Origin: Podaxis mareebaensis
Taxonomy: Eukaryota; Basidiomycota; Agaricomycetes; Agaricales; Agaricaceae
Direction of reading: 5' to 3'
DNA: 64,000 bases
Assembly: GCA_018524725.1 (NCBI GenBank)
Contig: JAEUWP010000252.1
Location: 86,175-150,174 of the forward strand
The position numbers and the translations under genes are program-made. Every line of letters begins with the position of its first letter. The first letter of the stretch is position 1. The notes beneath the pieces were generated by a model. It was not told the origin of the DNA. It worked only from the letters and a program-made list of their open reading frames with translations, and did not search any database. This document shows, piece by piece, positions 25,244 through 35,839 of the stretch.

Positions 25244-25447
25244 TGAGTGTTTATGGATGTTTGAAGTCTCGAGTTTAGTAGATGAGATCATCACCGTCAC
25301 TCCCTTCGGCGATAACCGAGCGGAGTTTCGTCACTGGTTCTCTTATTTTCGACTTTTTTTCTGTTCTCTGTTTTTCACGGTCAGTAATCTTTCTCCTTCT
25401 CTAGCCATGAAAAAGCCTTATACCATACGCCATAGATCGTCTCCGTC

Positions 25448-28310
25448 ATGTCCCGGTTAATGATCAAAAATTTGCCCGCATATGTGACCCCAGTTCGCCT
25501 ACGACAACATTTCGAACAAAAGGGATGTCCACCAGGAGCCCTTACAGACGTCAAAGTCGCCTTCAAGCCCGATGGCACATCGCGGAGATTTGGCTTTGTG
25601 GGATACAAGACGGATCAAGAGGCTGCTGCGGCGAAGGAGTGGTTTGACAAGACCTTCATCGACTCAACTCGGATAAATGTCACTCTCGTCGATGTATGTG
25701 TCCCGCTAGCTTCATATGTGCGGATCTTACATCGCGTTTATAGGGCTCGAAAGATGCACCTGCACCCAGGCCGAACAAAAGACCAAGACTAGGGCCTTCC
25801 CCTACTGAAGTAGAGACGGAACCTACGCCAAAGAAACGGAATTCCAAGTCTGACAAACCTGCGCCGAAAGAGAAATCTTCTACTCAAGTAGAAGAGTTCC
25901 TTGAGGTCATGCAGCCACGTACGAAGAAAGGTCCTTCCTGGGCCAACGAAGCTCGGGTCGAACAGCCTGTTCCGCCACCAGAAGAGCGTAGAGACGAACC
26001 CCCTGCGAGTTCTGCAGCGCTTTCGGATTTGGAGTGGATGAAGCAACGGATGTCGCAGAATGTCGACAAAGAAGGGAAAGTTTTCGAGCAGTCAGATGAG
26101 GAAGATGGAGGGCAGGAGGAAGGAGAAGCCGCAAAAGTCAGTGCGTTCGTAGATTCGATTCAGAGGGATGACTGAAGCGAATCCAGGATAAAGCTGAAGC
26201 CGAGCCTCCTCAAGATCCTGTTAAGGAAACGATCCTGCGGACTCACAGGCTATTCTTACGGAATCTGGCTTTCACTTGTACCGAGGCAGACCTAACCGAA
26301 CTGTTCCAAACCTATGGCGAATTATTGCAGGTGCGTTGGATCCTCTAATTTCTTGTTGCTTCTCGCTGGCGACAGTTGTGGGGGATGAATTCTCTGTATA
26401 GGGACATCAGACTCCTCGGAGTATGCTGATCTCTTCGGGAAAACGATAGTAGATACTTTCTGAACTTCTTGTCTCCTTTTTGTCATTCTTGAAGCTCGAT
26501 ACTAACCCCCACTTCTTAGGTGAGACATATCTTCCGTTTAATCGGCCTTCATCCAGTCGCTTTGGGATGATAAACAGTATAGGGACATCAGACCTTCGGG
26601 TATGCTGATCCTCTGGGAAAACGATAGTAGAAATTTAGTTCTGAACCTTGTTACCTTTATCCCGGTTCCGAAGCAGTAACTGACCATTACTCTACGCTCA
26701 GGTTCATATACCACTTGACCCTCTATCCAAACAACCGAAGGGTCTAGCCTATGTGACCTTTGCAAGCGGCGCAGACGCATTCTCGGCATACGAGGCTCTT
26801 GACAAGAAGTCCCTCCAAGGCCGTCTTCTACACATTCTTCCTGCTCAAGACAGGCAAAAGTCATACCAGGTCGAGGAGGGCGAAGGGCATAAGAAAACCG
26901 TCAAGGAGGAGAAACAGGCGAAGCGGAAAGCGATGGCTGGCAAATCCTTCAACTGGAGTATGCTTTACATGAACGTGAGGATCTCCAATTCTACTTCAAC
27001 CCTACAACCCCGCTGATCGCACATACAGAGTGATGCTGTAGCATCGTCAATAGCGGACCGCATGAACATAAACAAGTCCGAGATTCTCAACCCCGAGAAC
27101 GGCGATAACCCAGCGGTCAAACTTGCCCTGGCTGAAACTCACATCATCCAAGAGACGAAGGCATACCTCGAGTCACAGGGCGTTCTCTTATCCTCCTTTT
27201 CCACCAAAGCTCGCTCCGATACTACTATCCTTGTAAAGAACATACCCTACGGCACGACCCTCGAACAGATCCGCGAGCTGTTCGAGCCACACGGTCAGCT
27301 CAGTCGGGTACTTGTACCGCCCGCCGGTACAATGGCCGTGGTAGAGTTCGAACGTCCCGACGAGGCATCGAAAGCCTTCAAGGCTGTTGCTTATCGACGC
27401 CTCGGAAACTCAATCATCTATCTAGAGAAGGGTCCAATTGGCATGTTCTCAGACGAGCCTACACAAGCCACATCATCAACCTCTTCACTCCCTGTGGTGA
27501 AGGTTCCTGAACAGGAGTCTACAGCAACCGAAGAGGAAGTCTCAATCACAGGTGGCACGACCCTCTACATTAAGAACCTCTCCTTCGTGACAACTCAGGA
27601 AAGGTTAACTCAAGTATTCCGGCATCTACCTTCCTTCGCCTTTGCACGAATACAGACTAAACCCGATCCCAAGAACCCAAACGGTCCTCGTCTTAGCATG
27701 GGTTATGGATTTGTCGGTTTCAAGGACGTGGAGAGCGCGAAGAAAGCGTTGAAGAGTATGCAGGGCTTCGTTCTTGATGGTCATGCGCTGCATGTTAAAT
27801 TCGCGGGTCGCGGCGTTGAGGAGGAGCAGTCGAAGGATAAAGACGGTGTCAGTTCGAAGAGCCGGACTACGAAAATTATCGTCAAGAACGTTCCATTCGA
27901 AGCTACAAAGAAAGACATCCGTGACCTCTTTGGGTACGTGCTCGCTTCTTGGCTTTCCCCCGTTTATCTCTAGTCTATCGACCGCATTGATTAACACCTT
28001 CCTTAGCGCTCACGGCCACCTCAAATCCGTCCGCCTACCAAAGAAGTTTGACTCACGCACTCGTGGCTTTGCCTTTTTGGAGTTTGTATCTCGGCACGAG
28101 GCCGAGAATGCATTTAATGCGCTTCGTCATACACACTTACTCGGTAGGCATTTGGTTCTAGAGTGGGCGGAAGAAGCCGAGCAGGACTTGGATGCACTGA
28201 GACAGAAGGCTGGAGTTGGGTTTGGTGGAGGTAAGGAGATGCCCGGTAGGAAGAGGAAGTTGGAGTTGGGGAAAAAGGGTGATGAAGATCCTGAGGATTT
28301 GGCTGAGTGA
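25448..28310 (+). CDS. MRD1: MRD1, multiple RNA-recognition-motif ribosome biogenesis factor
   Basis: Six exons (25448-25693, 25744-26136, 26178-26330, 26702-26974, 27029-27933, 28007-28310) encode 757 residues with five RRM domains. RNP2-type starts are visible: SRLMIKNLPAYVTP at the N-terminus, HRLFLRNLAFTCTEADL, DTTILVKNIPYGTTL, TTLYIKNLSFVTTQ and KIIVKNVPFEATKKDI. RNP1-type strings include RRFGFVGYK, KGLAYVTFAS, MGYGFVGFKD and RGFAFLEFVS. Between RRM2 and RRM3 lies the conserved linker GKSFNWSMLYMNSDAVASS. MRD1 (RBM19 in animals) binds pre-rRNA and U3 snoRNA in the nucleolus and is needed for early 18S processing. Length and domain order fit the fungal family. The third intron is unusually long and internally duplicated (separate entry). 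Confidence 0.95.
26331..26701 (+). repeat. Two tandem copies of an intron inside MRD1
   Basis: The MRD1 intron of 371 nt splits into two units of 189 and 182 nt that meet at 26519/26520 with no exon between them. Each unit has its own donor (GTGCGT and GTGAGA), branch-like site (ACTAAC near 26500, ACTGAC near 26680) and acceptor (TTAG and TCAG). A core of about 55 nt is nearly the same in both units: GTATAGGGACATCAG at 26396 and 26577, then TATGCTGATC and GGGAAAACGATAGTAG. The other introns of this gene are only 41-83 nt long. Confidence 0.8.
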
Positions 28311-28662
28311 TTCCTTAGTATATTGGGTCCCTATTTTTTGATAAGGATATTTTTGGAAGGATATGTTCAGTGCTATATGGGTTTGAAAGGGTTATCATGT
28401 GCCATCCTGTTCCCCGTCATCTTGCTTGGCACATGGTGTTTGTGCGCATTGCCCTTGTTCAACTTTAGGTAGTATGTGAACGTTCACCGGCAACTTGACG
28501 TTCAATTAAATGCACACGCGGTTGAATCCCACTGGGGCCGGAACTCGGAAAGTATGGGAGTTCTGAAGATTCCCCGCTCAACCATCCGTGTGGTGTTGGT
28601 GCTGCCGCCAGTGCTCCGTTTCCGTGGATTGTCTCAGTTAGGTGCAGCAGCCGTCCAAACAC

Positions 28663-28977
28663 CTACCTCCCAATACGCACTGATTGCAATGCAACCAGGG
28701 AACCGTATTTGTTCTGTTCTTGATCCTGGTTGAGAACCACTCCCACGGGGATCAAAGTCAGACGCAATATACTGAATAGTTTCGGTGTCATCAGAGTACT
28801 CAGGTTCCGCGATACACAGCGCAGCTTGCACAAGTGCTTTCTCCAAGCGACGTCTTGTGGACCAGTGCGAGTCATGCTCCCCCACCTGATAAATCTCAGG
28901 TAAAATTCGGACAAGTTTACTAAGTCATTTACTATCTCAGTTACAAGCTCAAATGGTAGGTCTGAAGAGGCGGCCAT
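28663..28977 (-). pseudogene. Truncated F-box-like gene or remnant
   Basis: A 104-residue frame from ATG 28977 opens LPFELVTEIVNDLVNL and continues CKLRCVSRNLSTLMTPKLFS, which is the F-box layout. It stops soon after, where full members run for 400-600 residues. A possible donor (GTAGGT, just before the stop) could extend it into a second exon near 28465-28610, but no leucine-rich part is visible. It is either a decayed copy or a very short F-box protein. It lies between MRD1 and the first pheromone receptor. Confidence 0.5.
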
Positions 28978-29202
28978 AATTCAAATCAATCGATAGGAGA
29001 TAAAGACGAACTCCCACATATTATGGATATCACGGATGTTGGCGGTGTAATACACATCTCACATGAAATTAATTCATCAAAGCCATCGATTCTATTCACC
29101 AGAACCATTTTAACTGGCTACTATATACATAGGGAATAAAAACACACAAGGGCGCGACTATTTCGCGAGTGGTACTAGGGCTACAGTGGGGTGGTAATAA
29201 CT

Positions 29203-29221
29203 AAACAAACAAACAAACAAA
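29203..29221. repeat. (AAAC)n microsatellite
   Basis: About five AAAC units lie downstream of the 3' end of the first receptor gene. They are of use as a length marker only. Confidence 0.8.
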
Positions 29222-29407
29222 GTGAGTATGGTCGTGAAAATGAACGGGCGGAGATGAGCAAGTTCGTGGGTATGTAGGTCACAAAGATAAAAATGAGTGG
29301 GGTAATTAAAAAGCGTCTTAAAAGCCGTATTCGGCGTACGTGTGGTCATCGCAGGGGGTGGGATGAAACGGAGGGGGAAGGGGTACAAGGGCCGGATGAA
29401 ATGGAAT

Positions 29408-31119
29408 CTACACCATATCATGTGAGTTCCGGCGAGGATCCTCGGAAACCGAGGGAGATACAGGCACGTCAGCAGGGAGGCTGACGCGTGATGCACGACG
29501 GAGCGAAGTCGCGTCTGCACCACCAGCCTCTGAGCGAGTCACAGCGGGTTCAGGGATGGAAATACTCGATGCGGAGGACGACGATCCTGACGAAGGGACG
29601 GGCGAGATGGTATCAGAGCTGTAATCTGCCAAAGTCCCGCCAATGTCGGGAAGAGCGAGGGTGTCATATTGGAATGTTGGCTTGAAGACTTCATCGTTGA
29701 ATTTCTTCTTGCCACCGAATACGCTGGTAAAGCTCGAGTTCTTCTTCTCGTCGACAGGGGTGGCTGGACCGAGCAGTCCACCAGCATCTTTGAGAGAAGA
29801 GGCGTCGGAAAACGACGCATCGTAGGAGTTTTTGCGGCCGAGTTTTTCCTTGGCGAAGCTAGGGAAAGAGCCAGGCTGGGAACCGATACCGCTCTTTGAA
29901 AATCTGATGCAGGCAATGAGTTAACGGAAAACCTGTGCTAGTGAGACGATATCACGTACTCTGAGGTGCTGACGACCCCGGTTGATCCGCCGAAGGTACC
30001 AGTGGAATATCCAACGCGCTTGGCAACGGAACTGAGGGCAGAACGGTAGTGTTTCTTTGCCTCATCTGCAAAGCCGAAGAAGCCGAAGAAGACGAAGGCG
30101 CAGACAACGCACAGCCATCTCGACATCTCGAGCGCAGACTCGGCAATGGGGTTGTGCCTCCAAAGCATAGCCGGGATCTGGTCGACACGGGAGAATCCAG
30201 CGTGAGTGTCCTGCCAACTGATCCAAGGATTGATCTTGCCATCAGCGGCATTGAGGTAAGTAGCATATATGCCGAGGGGAACGGTGCAGAGGACGTCAGT
30301 GCTAGCGAGAGCCATGAGACGGAAGTAGCGACTGGAAGTGAGGTTGGAGTAGCTGGAAAGCATCTCTTTGGATTGGGCACGCGTCTTGTAGAAAGCACGG
30401 ACACTGAGGACGCCATAAACACCAGACACAAGACCAATGCAAATGGGAGGAGCCGAGACGAGCAGGTAGGCGACCCAAGTGTCGTATGTAAAAGGCCAAC
30501 ATCCGATATCCTCGTAGATGTCAAATCGGTGACCTTGAGGAATGTATTCTATGTCCCTGTCAGCGGGTATGTTTAGACGATTACATCGAGAACAACGTAC
30601 GAAGAATCATCTCAAGGATAGGAAGACCGAGACCGATCGCCAGATCGACCATGATCTGGCGACGCTTCTCAGCTTTGGTAACAGTCACAGTTCGCACTGA
30701 AGCGATGTGGTATAGACGACGGTTGATACAAAGTGAAGCGGCGGGAATCGCAACGGCGGTACCAACGATGATCCTCGAAGCTACAAACGCGCCTCGTTAG
30801 TCCCCGACTTCACTGGCAAACACAGTTGAAAAGCAAACCTACAGATATCACACCAAACAGGGGCCCAATTTATGGCGTTACGATTCCATACAACGGAATT
30901 GACGAACTGGGTAAGGCAAGCCAAAGCCGTCCAGGCCATGTAAAGACATGTTCCGGTGTTCCAGGCTGGAAGACAGAATGGTCAGCCTCATACAGCAGAG
31001 TGACTCAGGACGACTGATTTACCCTCGAAGTGCCATGGGAAAGGAATGCAAACAACAACGAAGCCGAGAAAAGAGAAGAGGGAGAAGACCCAATTAGGAT
31101 AGCTGGCGGGATATGGCAT
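29408..31119 (-). CDS. STE3-type pheromone receptor (GPCR), copy 1
   Basis: Five exons (31119-31023, 30965-30843, 30780-30601, 30548-29960, 29903-29408) join in frame to give 494 residues. STE3-family marks: YPNWVFSLFSFLGFVVVCIPF (TM1), PWHFEAWNTGTC, NSVVWNRNAINWAPVWCDI, a family-typical SRIIVGTAVAIPAASLCINR, then YIPQGHRFDIYEDIGCWP and TYDTWVAYLLVSAPPICIG. Seven hydrophobic segments can be counted. WISWQDTHAGFSRVDQIPAM lies before the last helix. The C-tail of about 170 residues is rich in serine and basic residues, suited to regulation by phosphorylation. Receptors of this family bind farnesylated peptide pheromones and act through a G protein and MAP-kinase cascade in mate recognition. Whether this copy sets mating type or is a non-mating paralogue cannot be told from one haplotype. 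Confidence 0.95.
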
Positions 31120-32466
31120 CTCTGGCCCGTTGGTTGCGAGTGTTGTTGCCCGAACAGACCCTCGAGTGTGGAGGAAGACTCTTTCGAGCACAGAGGGAAG
31201 AGATCAGCTGGAGGCGGTAGGGATTTAATTTCGCCCACAGTCCAGCTTTAAGAGCGAGTGCTCCGATTTTCCCTTACTGAACGCTATTTGAGCCGTCCCC
31301 TTGTTCTCGTAAGGATTTTCATCTGTTCACGGCAGTGGATGGTATCCGTATTTGGACATGAGCTTGTAGTGTCCAAAAGAAGGCAGTCGAGAACCGAAGG
31401 GGTGGGTTGCCTTTTTCGGCTGTTACTTTGTAGTCGCCCATAAATGGTCACCCCTGATGATCCTAGAATATCTGTGCCCTTGACCCAAATCATAGAAGTT
31501 CGCCGTTGGCGGGAACCTGGAGAGGCACGAGACTTCGAAGAAAGTCGACAAAGAAAGTCGCCAGAATCGTCCCACGTGGTTGGATGGCGGATATTCTGAG
31601 AGAGATAACCGCGGTCCTGGGTGGCTCCATTCTGAAATCCGGTCATATTCCTGTATTATCTCCCAAGGCGAGAACAATGGCAGGTCTCGCCGCAGTATGG
31701 TCTTCCGAATACGAGACAAGAGGTTGTCGTCGCTATGGGACTGTTCTGAACATCGGAAAATAATCATTGAGAAACGACCGATCTACCAGATGAAAATATC
31801 ACGCACCAAATGGCCAGCGAGAAGCCTCGCCTCCTTATACTATTTGACTTTGTAGTGTCTATTCTCACAACCAACACTGTATCCAAGCCGTGTCTCAGAT
31901 CACTGGGTGTCCGCGGACCAGAAACAAGGTTCCTCGTGCCATAGGAGTTGGAGGAGGGGACGTCTCATCTTCAAAAGGAGCATGGAGGTGGGGGAGAGAA
32001 GAAAAGAGGATACATACATCGCCCCCACTGCCGTTGGGCATTTGTATGTCGTCGCAGGCGACCTTGCCAATTGTCCTTATTGTTCTGTGGTTTGATCGAA
32101 GTGCTTACTAAGCATCACATGCCGGCACATTGACAATAAGCTGGGAACGCCACAAAAGCCTGCAAATATGATTGGCTGACGCGAATGCGATTAAGTATGC
32201 ACTAAAGTACGAAAATACTGGTAGGCTTTAAAGCGTGAAGTACGGTTTACGAACATATAGAATTTCAGACAATATGCTACATGAGTAACGTTATGAAACA
32301 TGACACTTGAAATCATACAAGGGTATGGCGGTGGTAGTGTAGTGGTGGACTACCTGCCCAGCCGCGTTGGTGATAGGGATACAGGATATCAGCGACCATA
32401 AGGCAGAAAAATGGAACGAGACCATGGCTCGTCAAAAGAAATCGAAGAAGTGGTATACTGCTTTCA
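31120..32466. other. Spacer between the two receptor genes
   Basis: No recognisable multi-exon gene lies here. The spacer carries the promoter of receptor 1 and the 3' region of receptor 2. Pheromone genes are often found in such spacers. I scanned both strands for Cys-a-a-X-stop endings, and the only candidate is the mini-ORF at 31982-32095. Confidence 0.5.
31982..32095 (+). CDS. Candidate mini-ORF ending in a CaaX-like box (possible pheromone precursor, weak)
   Basis: ATG 31982 opens a 37-codon frame that starts MEVGERRKED and ends DLANCPYCSVV before TGA. Its position between two STE3 receptors, its small size and its terminal Cys-Ser-Val-Val fit a farnesylated pheromone precursor. Against this, the first aliphatic position is Ser, no acidic Ser/Thr-rich pro-region is present, and an ER-type processing site at the right distance is not clear. 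It may be chance. Confidence 0.22.
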   Translation: MEVGERRKEDTYIAPTAVGHLYVVAGDLANCPYCSVV

Positions 32467-34449
32467 TCAGACGGTTTCTTGGACGACCGTCATATGTATC
32501 ACCTCGCTGCTCCCCATTAGCCCTTTGTCGGGCCTTCCCTTACTGAAAGCGCTCCGAAGGCTGCGCAAGCTGGAGTTCCGGGACATACGCTTTCTTGCCG
32601 CAGGTGCCGAGCTGGGAGACGGTGAAACCGAACGAGTTGAAGAGCCTTCAAATGGACGGTTGATACGAGGCGGTGAGGATGAAGGGAAATACGAACACGC
32701 CTGGCGCCGCTCGTCGATTGAAAGGGCCGGGGAGCTAGCACGAGTAGGAGATGTTTCAGCGACGGAAGAATCGATACCGAGGATAGGCGAGGGAAGTGGG
32801 GACGGAATCGAAGCAGGTGGGGAAGGCCATTGTTCCTGCAGTACAGTACCAATGTTGCTACATTTGGACTCTGCCCGATGTCTCTTAGGAAGGAGAGGCT
32901 GTGTCGGAGAGGTCGGACTGGCAACAGGCGTGCAAGCCCCTGAGACTACACTATTGTTCATGTACGGCTTGGACTTTTTACTTGAAGACTTGTAAATAGG
33001 GGGAGGAAGGACTGGGGCGTTGTAGCCGAGTGGGTCGCCCATCGGTGAACCAAGGTAAGGCATCGTTGATTTCATAAAGGCTTCATCTGTCATTTTAGAG
33101 CTGGGACTAGGGCTGGGGCTCGCAGGTGGAGTGGATTTGCCTCTCTTCCAACTCTTTGGGCTCAACCTTGAAGGTTTGAGGTCGAGATCGTCGTCCCAGC
33201 CAGACTTGAGCTCCAGTGTGACGGGACGTGCTGGCCTGCTTAGTGAAGATGGGCGAGCAACATCGTAGTCATTCCGGCGGTGGCTTTGTAGACAGACTTC
33301 GTCAGACAAGGTCAAAAATGGCCAGGGAAAGATGAACTTACCATAACGCAACCAGGGGGCGTAAAGTGAGCGAAGGCTTTTTGATCTTGATGCCTGCGAG
33401 GTACCTGACAATGTCTCGAGTCTCTTCACCAAGAACGAGGGCGAGGACAATGTAACAGAGCGTAATAACCCGCAAACCCCACCAGCTCGCTATGATGCCC
33501 CCGATTCGGTTTTCCTCTTCAACAATATTGACTTCCGTAAGGTGTTCATGAACATGCTGCCATGAGAGCCAGGAGTCCGACATGGGCAGCGAGAACATAG
33601 AGAAGAGCAGCACGAGCAGGGTGACGCCGGAGACAGTCATGGATATAGCGAGGGTGCGAGCCCATAGAGACGCAGTCATAAGTGAACGAGATTCAAGATG
33701 AACAGAGAAGTGAGTAGTGGGGTGACGGAATGAGTTGTGGATCGCTATGCCTAGATTAATAAACGACGAGTCGGTCCGGGGTTTGACATCGCACTGACGG
33801 TGCTATACTTACCGGAATATAAAATAGAGACAACACACATGATGATATGGGGCATCCAAACAATCATAGACGCAGGGGTAGAAGGGTGAACAGCAGCCAT
33901 ACACCCAATACCCTTTATGAGGTCGAACCTGTGGTTCTGACCGACGATGTCTTCTAAATGTGTCAGCCCAATGAATCTTTGAGGCTGCAGTAGAATGCAC
34001 GCACGGAGTGGGAGATAACACAAAGGAATGAGATAACAAAAGAATGCGTCGAAAAGTCTCTGATTTCTGAGTGCGTTTGCACCAGATGGGAGGTTGCGAG
34101 ACGAAGAGACCATCTCAAGATGGCGTGATATACATAGACATGCTCCCGGGATGGCCACAGTGGTGGCCAGAGCAAGCTTTGTCACTGGAGAGAAAAAGGA
34201 GAGAAATGTAAAGTCAGTACGTTTGAGAGAAAACTTAGAGGAAAGCATACCAATATCGCACCATGCGAATGCCTTGAGATCTAAATTCGAAGACCACATA
34301 GCCGCATTGATGGCGTGGACGATATTACAGCCCAGAAGCCAGGCCACAAGTGCGAGTTTCGCAACGTCTTCCCGTACCCGACGAACAGCAATAAATATCG
34401 CCAAGATGGCAGCGCATAAGAACGGAATAGCAGGTTGCGCAGCGCTCAT
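32467..34449 (-). CDS. STE3-type pheromone receptor (GPCR), copy 2
   Basis: Five exons (34449-34251, 34184-34005, 33953-33813, 33750-33342, 33283-32467) join in frame to 581 residues. Family marks: AIPFLCAAILAIFIAV (TM1), LVAWLLGCNIVHAINAAMW, FAWCDIVTKLALATTVAIPG, CLCISRHLE, and after the second splice LQDIVGQNHRFDLIKGIGC, the counterpart of QGHRFDIxEDIGC in copy 1. TM5 is PASMIVWMPHIIMCVVSIL. SWLSWQHVHEHLTEVNIVEE precedes the last helix. The C-tail of about 270 residues is rich in Ser and Pro (SPSPSPSSK, TRASSPALS), much longer than in copy 1. The two copies are diverged, not a recent duplication. They point the same way, 1.35 kb apart. Confidence 0.94.
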
Positions 34450-35839
34450 GCTTATATGTTGTCTCGCTCGGCCCAGGTCTGAGTGTTTTATGGACTAAGT
34501 AGTCACTCTAGGCCGAGAGGCGCAAAGCAGATACAGAGAAAATGGCCACGAATATGGGAAGAGGGCAGGAGTCAGCGAAAGTTGACAGAGTAGCATATTT
34601 AGATCTTGAGAGTACAAGGCGGCGCATATCCGCATTTTCATTGTGGACCCTTCGTAACCTACGACATATCCCCTTAGGCCATTGTTGAATTGCCTGATGT
34701 TGAGGGTGTTAATTCCGGTCCCGGAATTCCTTGAAGGAGGAGGCGAAGAGCGAGGACAACCTGATTGCCTTAACGATAACAAGGACGTCCCACAAAAGTC
34801 AATGCTTTGATGGTCGAAGTGTCGCCGCCGTCGGGTGATTTAACAAGGGGATTGGCGTTTCTGGACGCCGTATGCGAGAGGGTTAAAGATAGCGTAACTT
34901 TCCCATCAGTCCCCCATCCCAATTCGTCTAAGCGTTTGTTAATTAACGTATATCCCGCGCGGTGATTAGGGAGAAGACTCTCGAGCTGATATGATTTCAT
35001 TGGAGATATGTAGTTATCTTTGCGCCTTCTTGCTTCTCTGCAGGAGGTTCGTTGTGGTCGTAGAGCGATTTCTTCCAGTTTTCCCAATAAAATATAGAAT
35101 ATTAGTTCCCGTCGATCACTACTATTTGTGGGAGTAGGCCCTGGTCATGCCGGCATGATCCTCTTCTGGTCTGTGGTGCCGTACTTTCCCACATTAATGA
35201 ATAGCGGTACCGTTCCAAGCTGGTCGCTCACCCACTCTTGTGCTTGCTTACTGAAGAGTTGCGGATTTTCAAGGCATAACGCCAGTAGTTTGACTTGTCT
35301 GTCACCAACCGTCCTGAATTTGTGACGGAAACGGTAAGTGATTGATCTACGAGTCATCTTACTGAGATTTCCACCACATCACGGGCGTACGAGTGAAACC
35401 ATTCCCCCAGTCATGACTAAACAACGTTCACTAAGGTTCCTTCCAAAAAGATTCTGTTGTCATGAAAGGTACGTCATCCCTTAACCGGCCTCGATCGATG
35501 TTTTACTTACTGACGAGGTAAATCCAATTTTCTAGGACTGGGCGCTTGATGCTTTGGGATTCTGGGAAACCCTGGTTGCCTTGGAGGTGTTCATCATCGC
35601 GTGTCTTAGAGAGCCAGCCCGCTGGCCCATGGACTCAAAAATTTCTGCTGCAAGCTCAACTTGCAAAGTTACTGTGCCTTTTCTGTCAGATGTTCCAGTG
35701 CGGAGCGTTTCTCATTGACCTCACCACTCCGATTGCTAGGCTTGAGTTGGCTCAATAGCTCCAAAGACACGCTCGTTATATAACTCGTCATTGTTGGTTT
35801 CTGCCATTCGAAGACCTTGAATTCCCAATTTTTCAACCC
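34450..35839. other. Intergenic, no gene recognised
   Basis: This interval holds the promoter region of receptor 2. A minus-strand frame of 70 codons with a real ATG at 35357 (ending DQKRIMPA) and a frame near 34770-35087 look mildly coding in composition but show no motif and could not be joined. No CaaX-ending frame was found here on either strand. Confidence 0.4.

Noticed and set aside
35145..35357. 70-codon minus-strand frame with a true ATG
   Set aside because: Its composition looks coding, but no motif or partner exon was found, so I did not list it as a gene.
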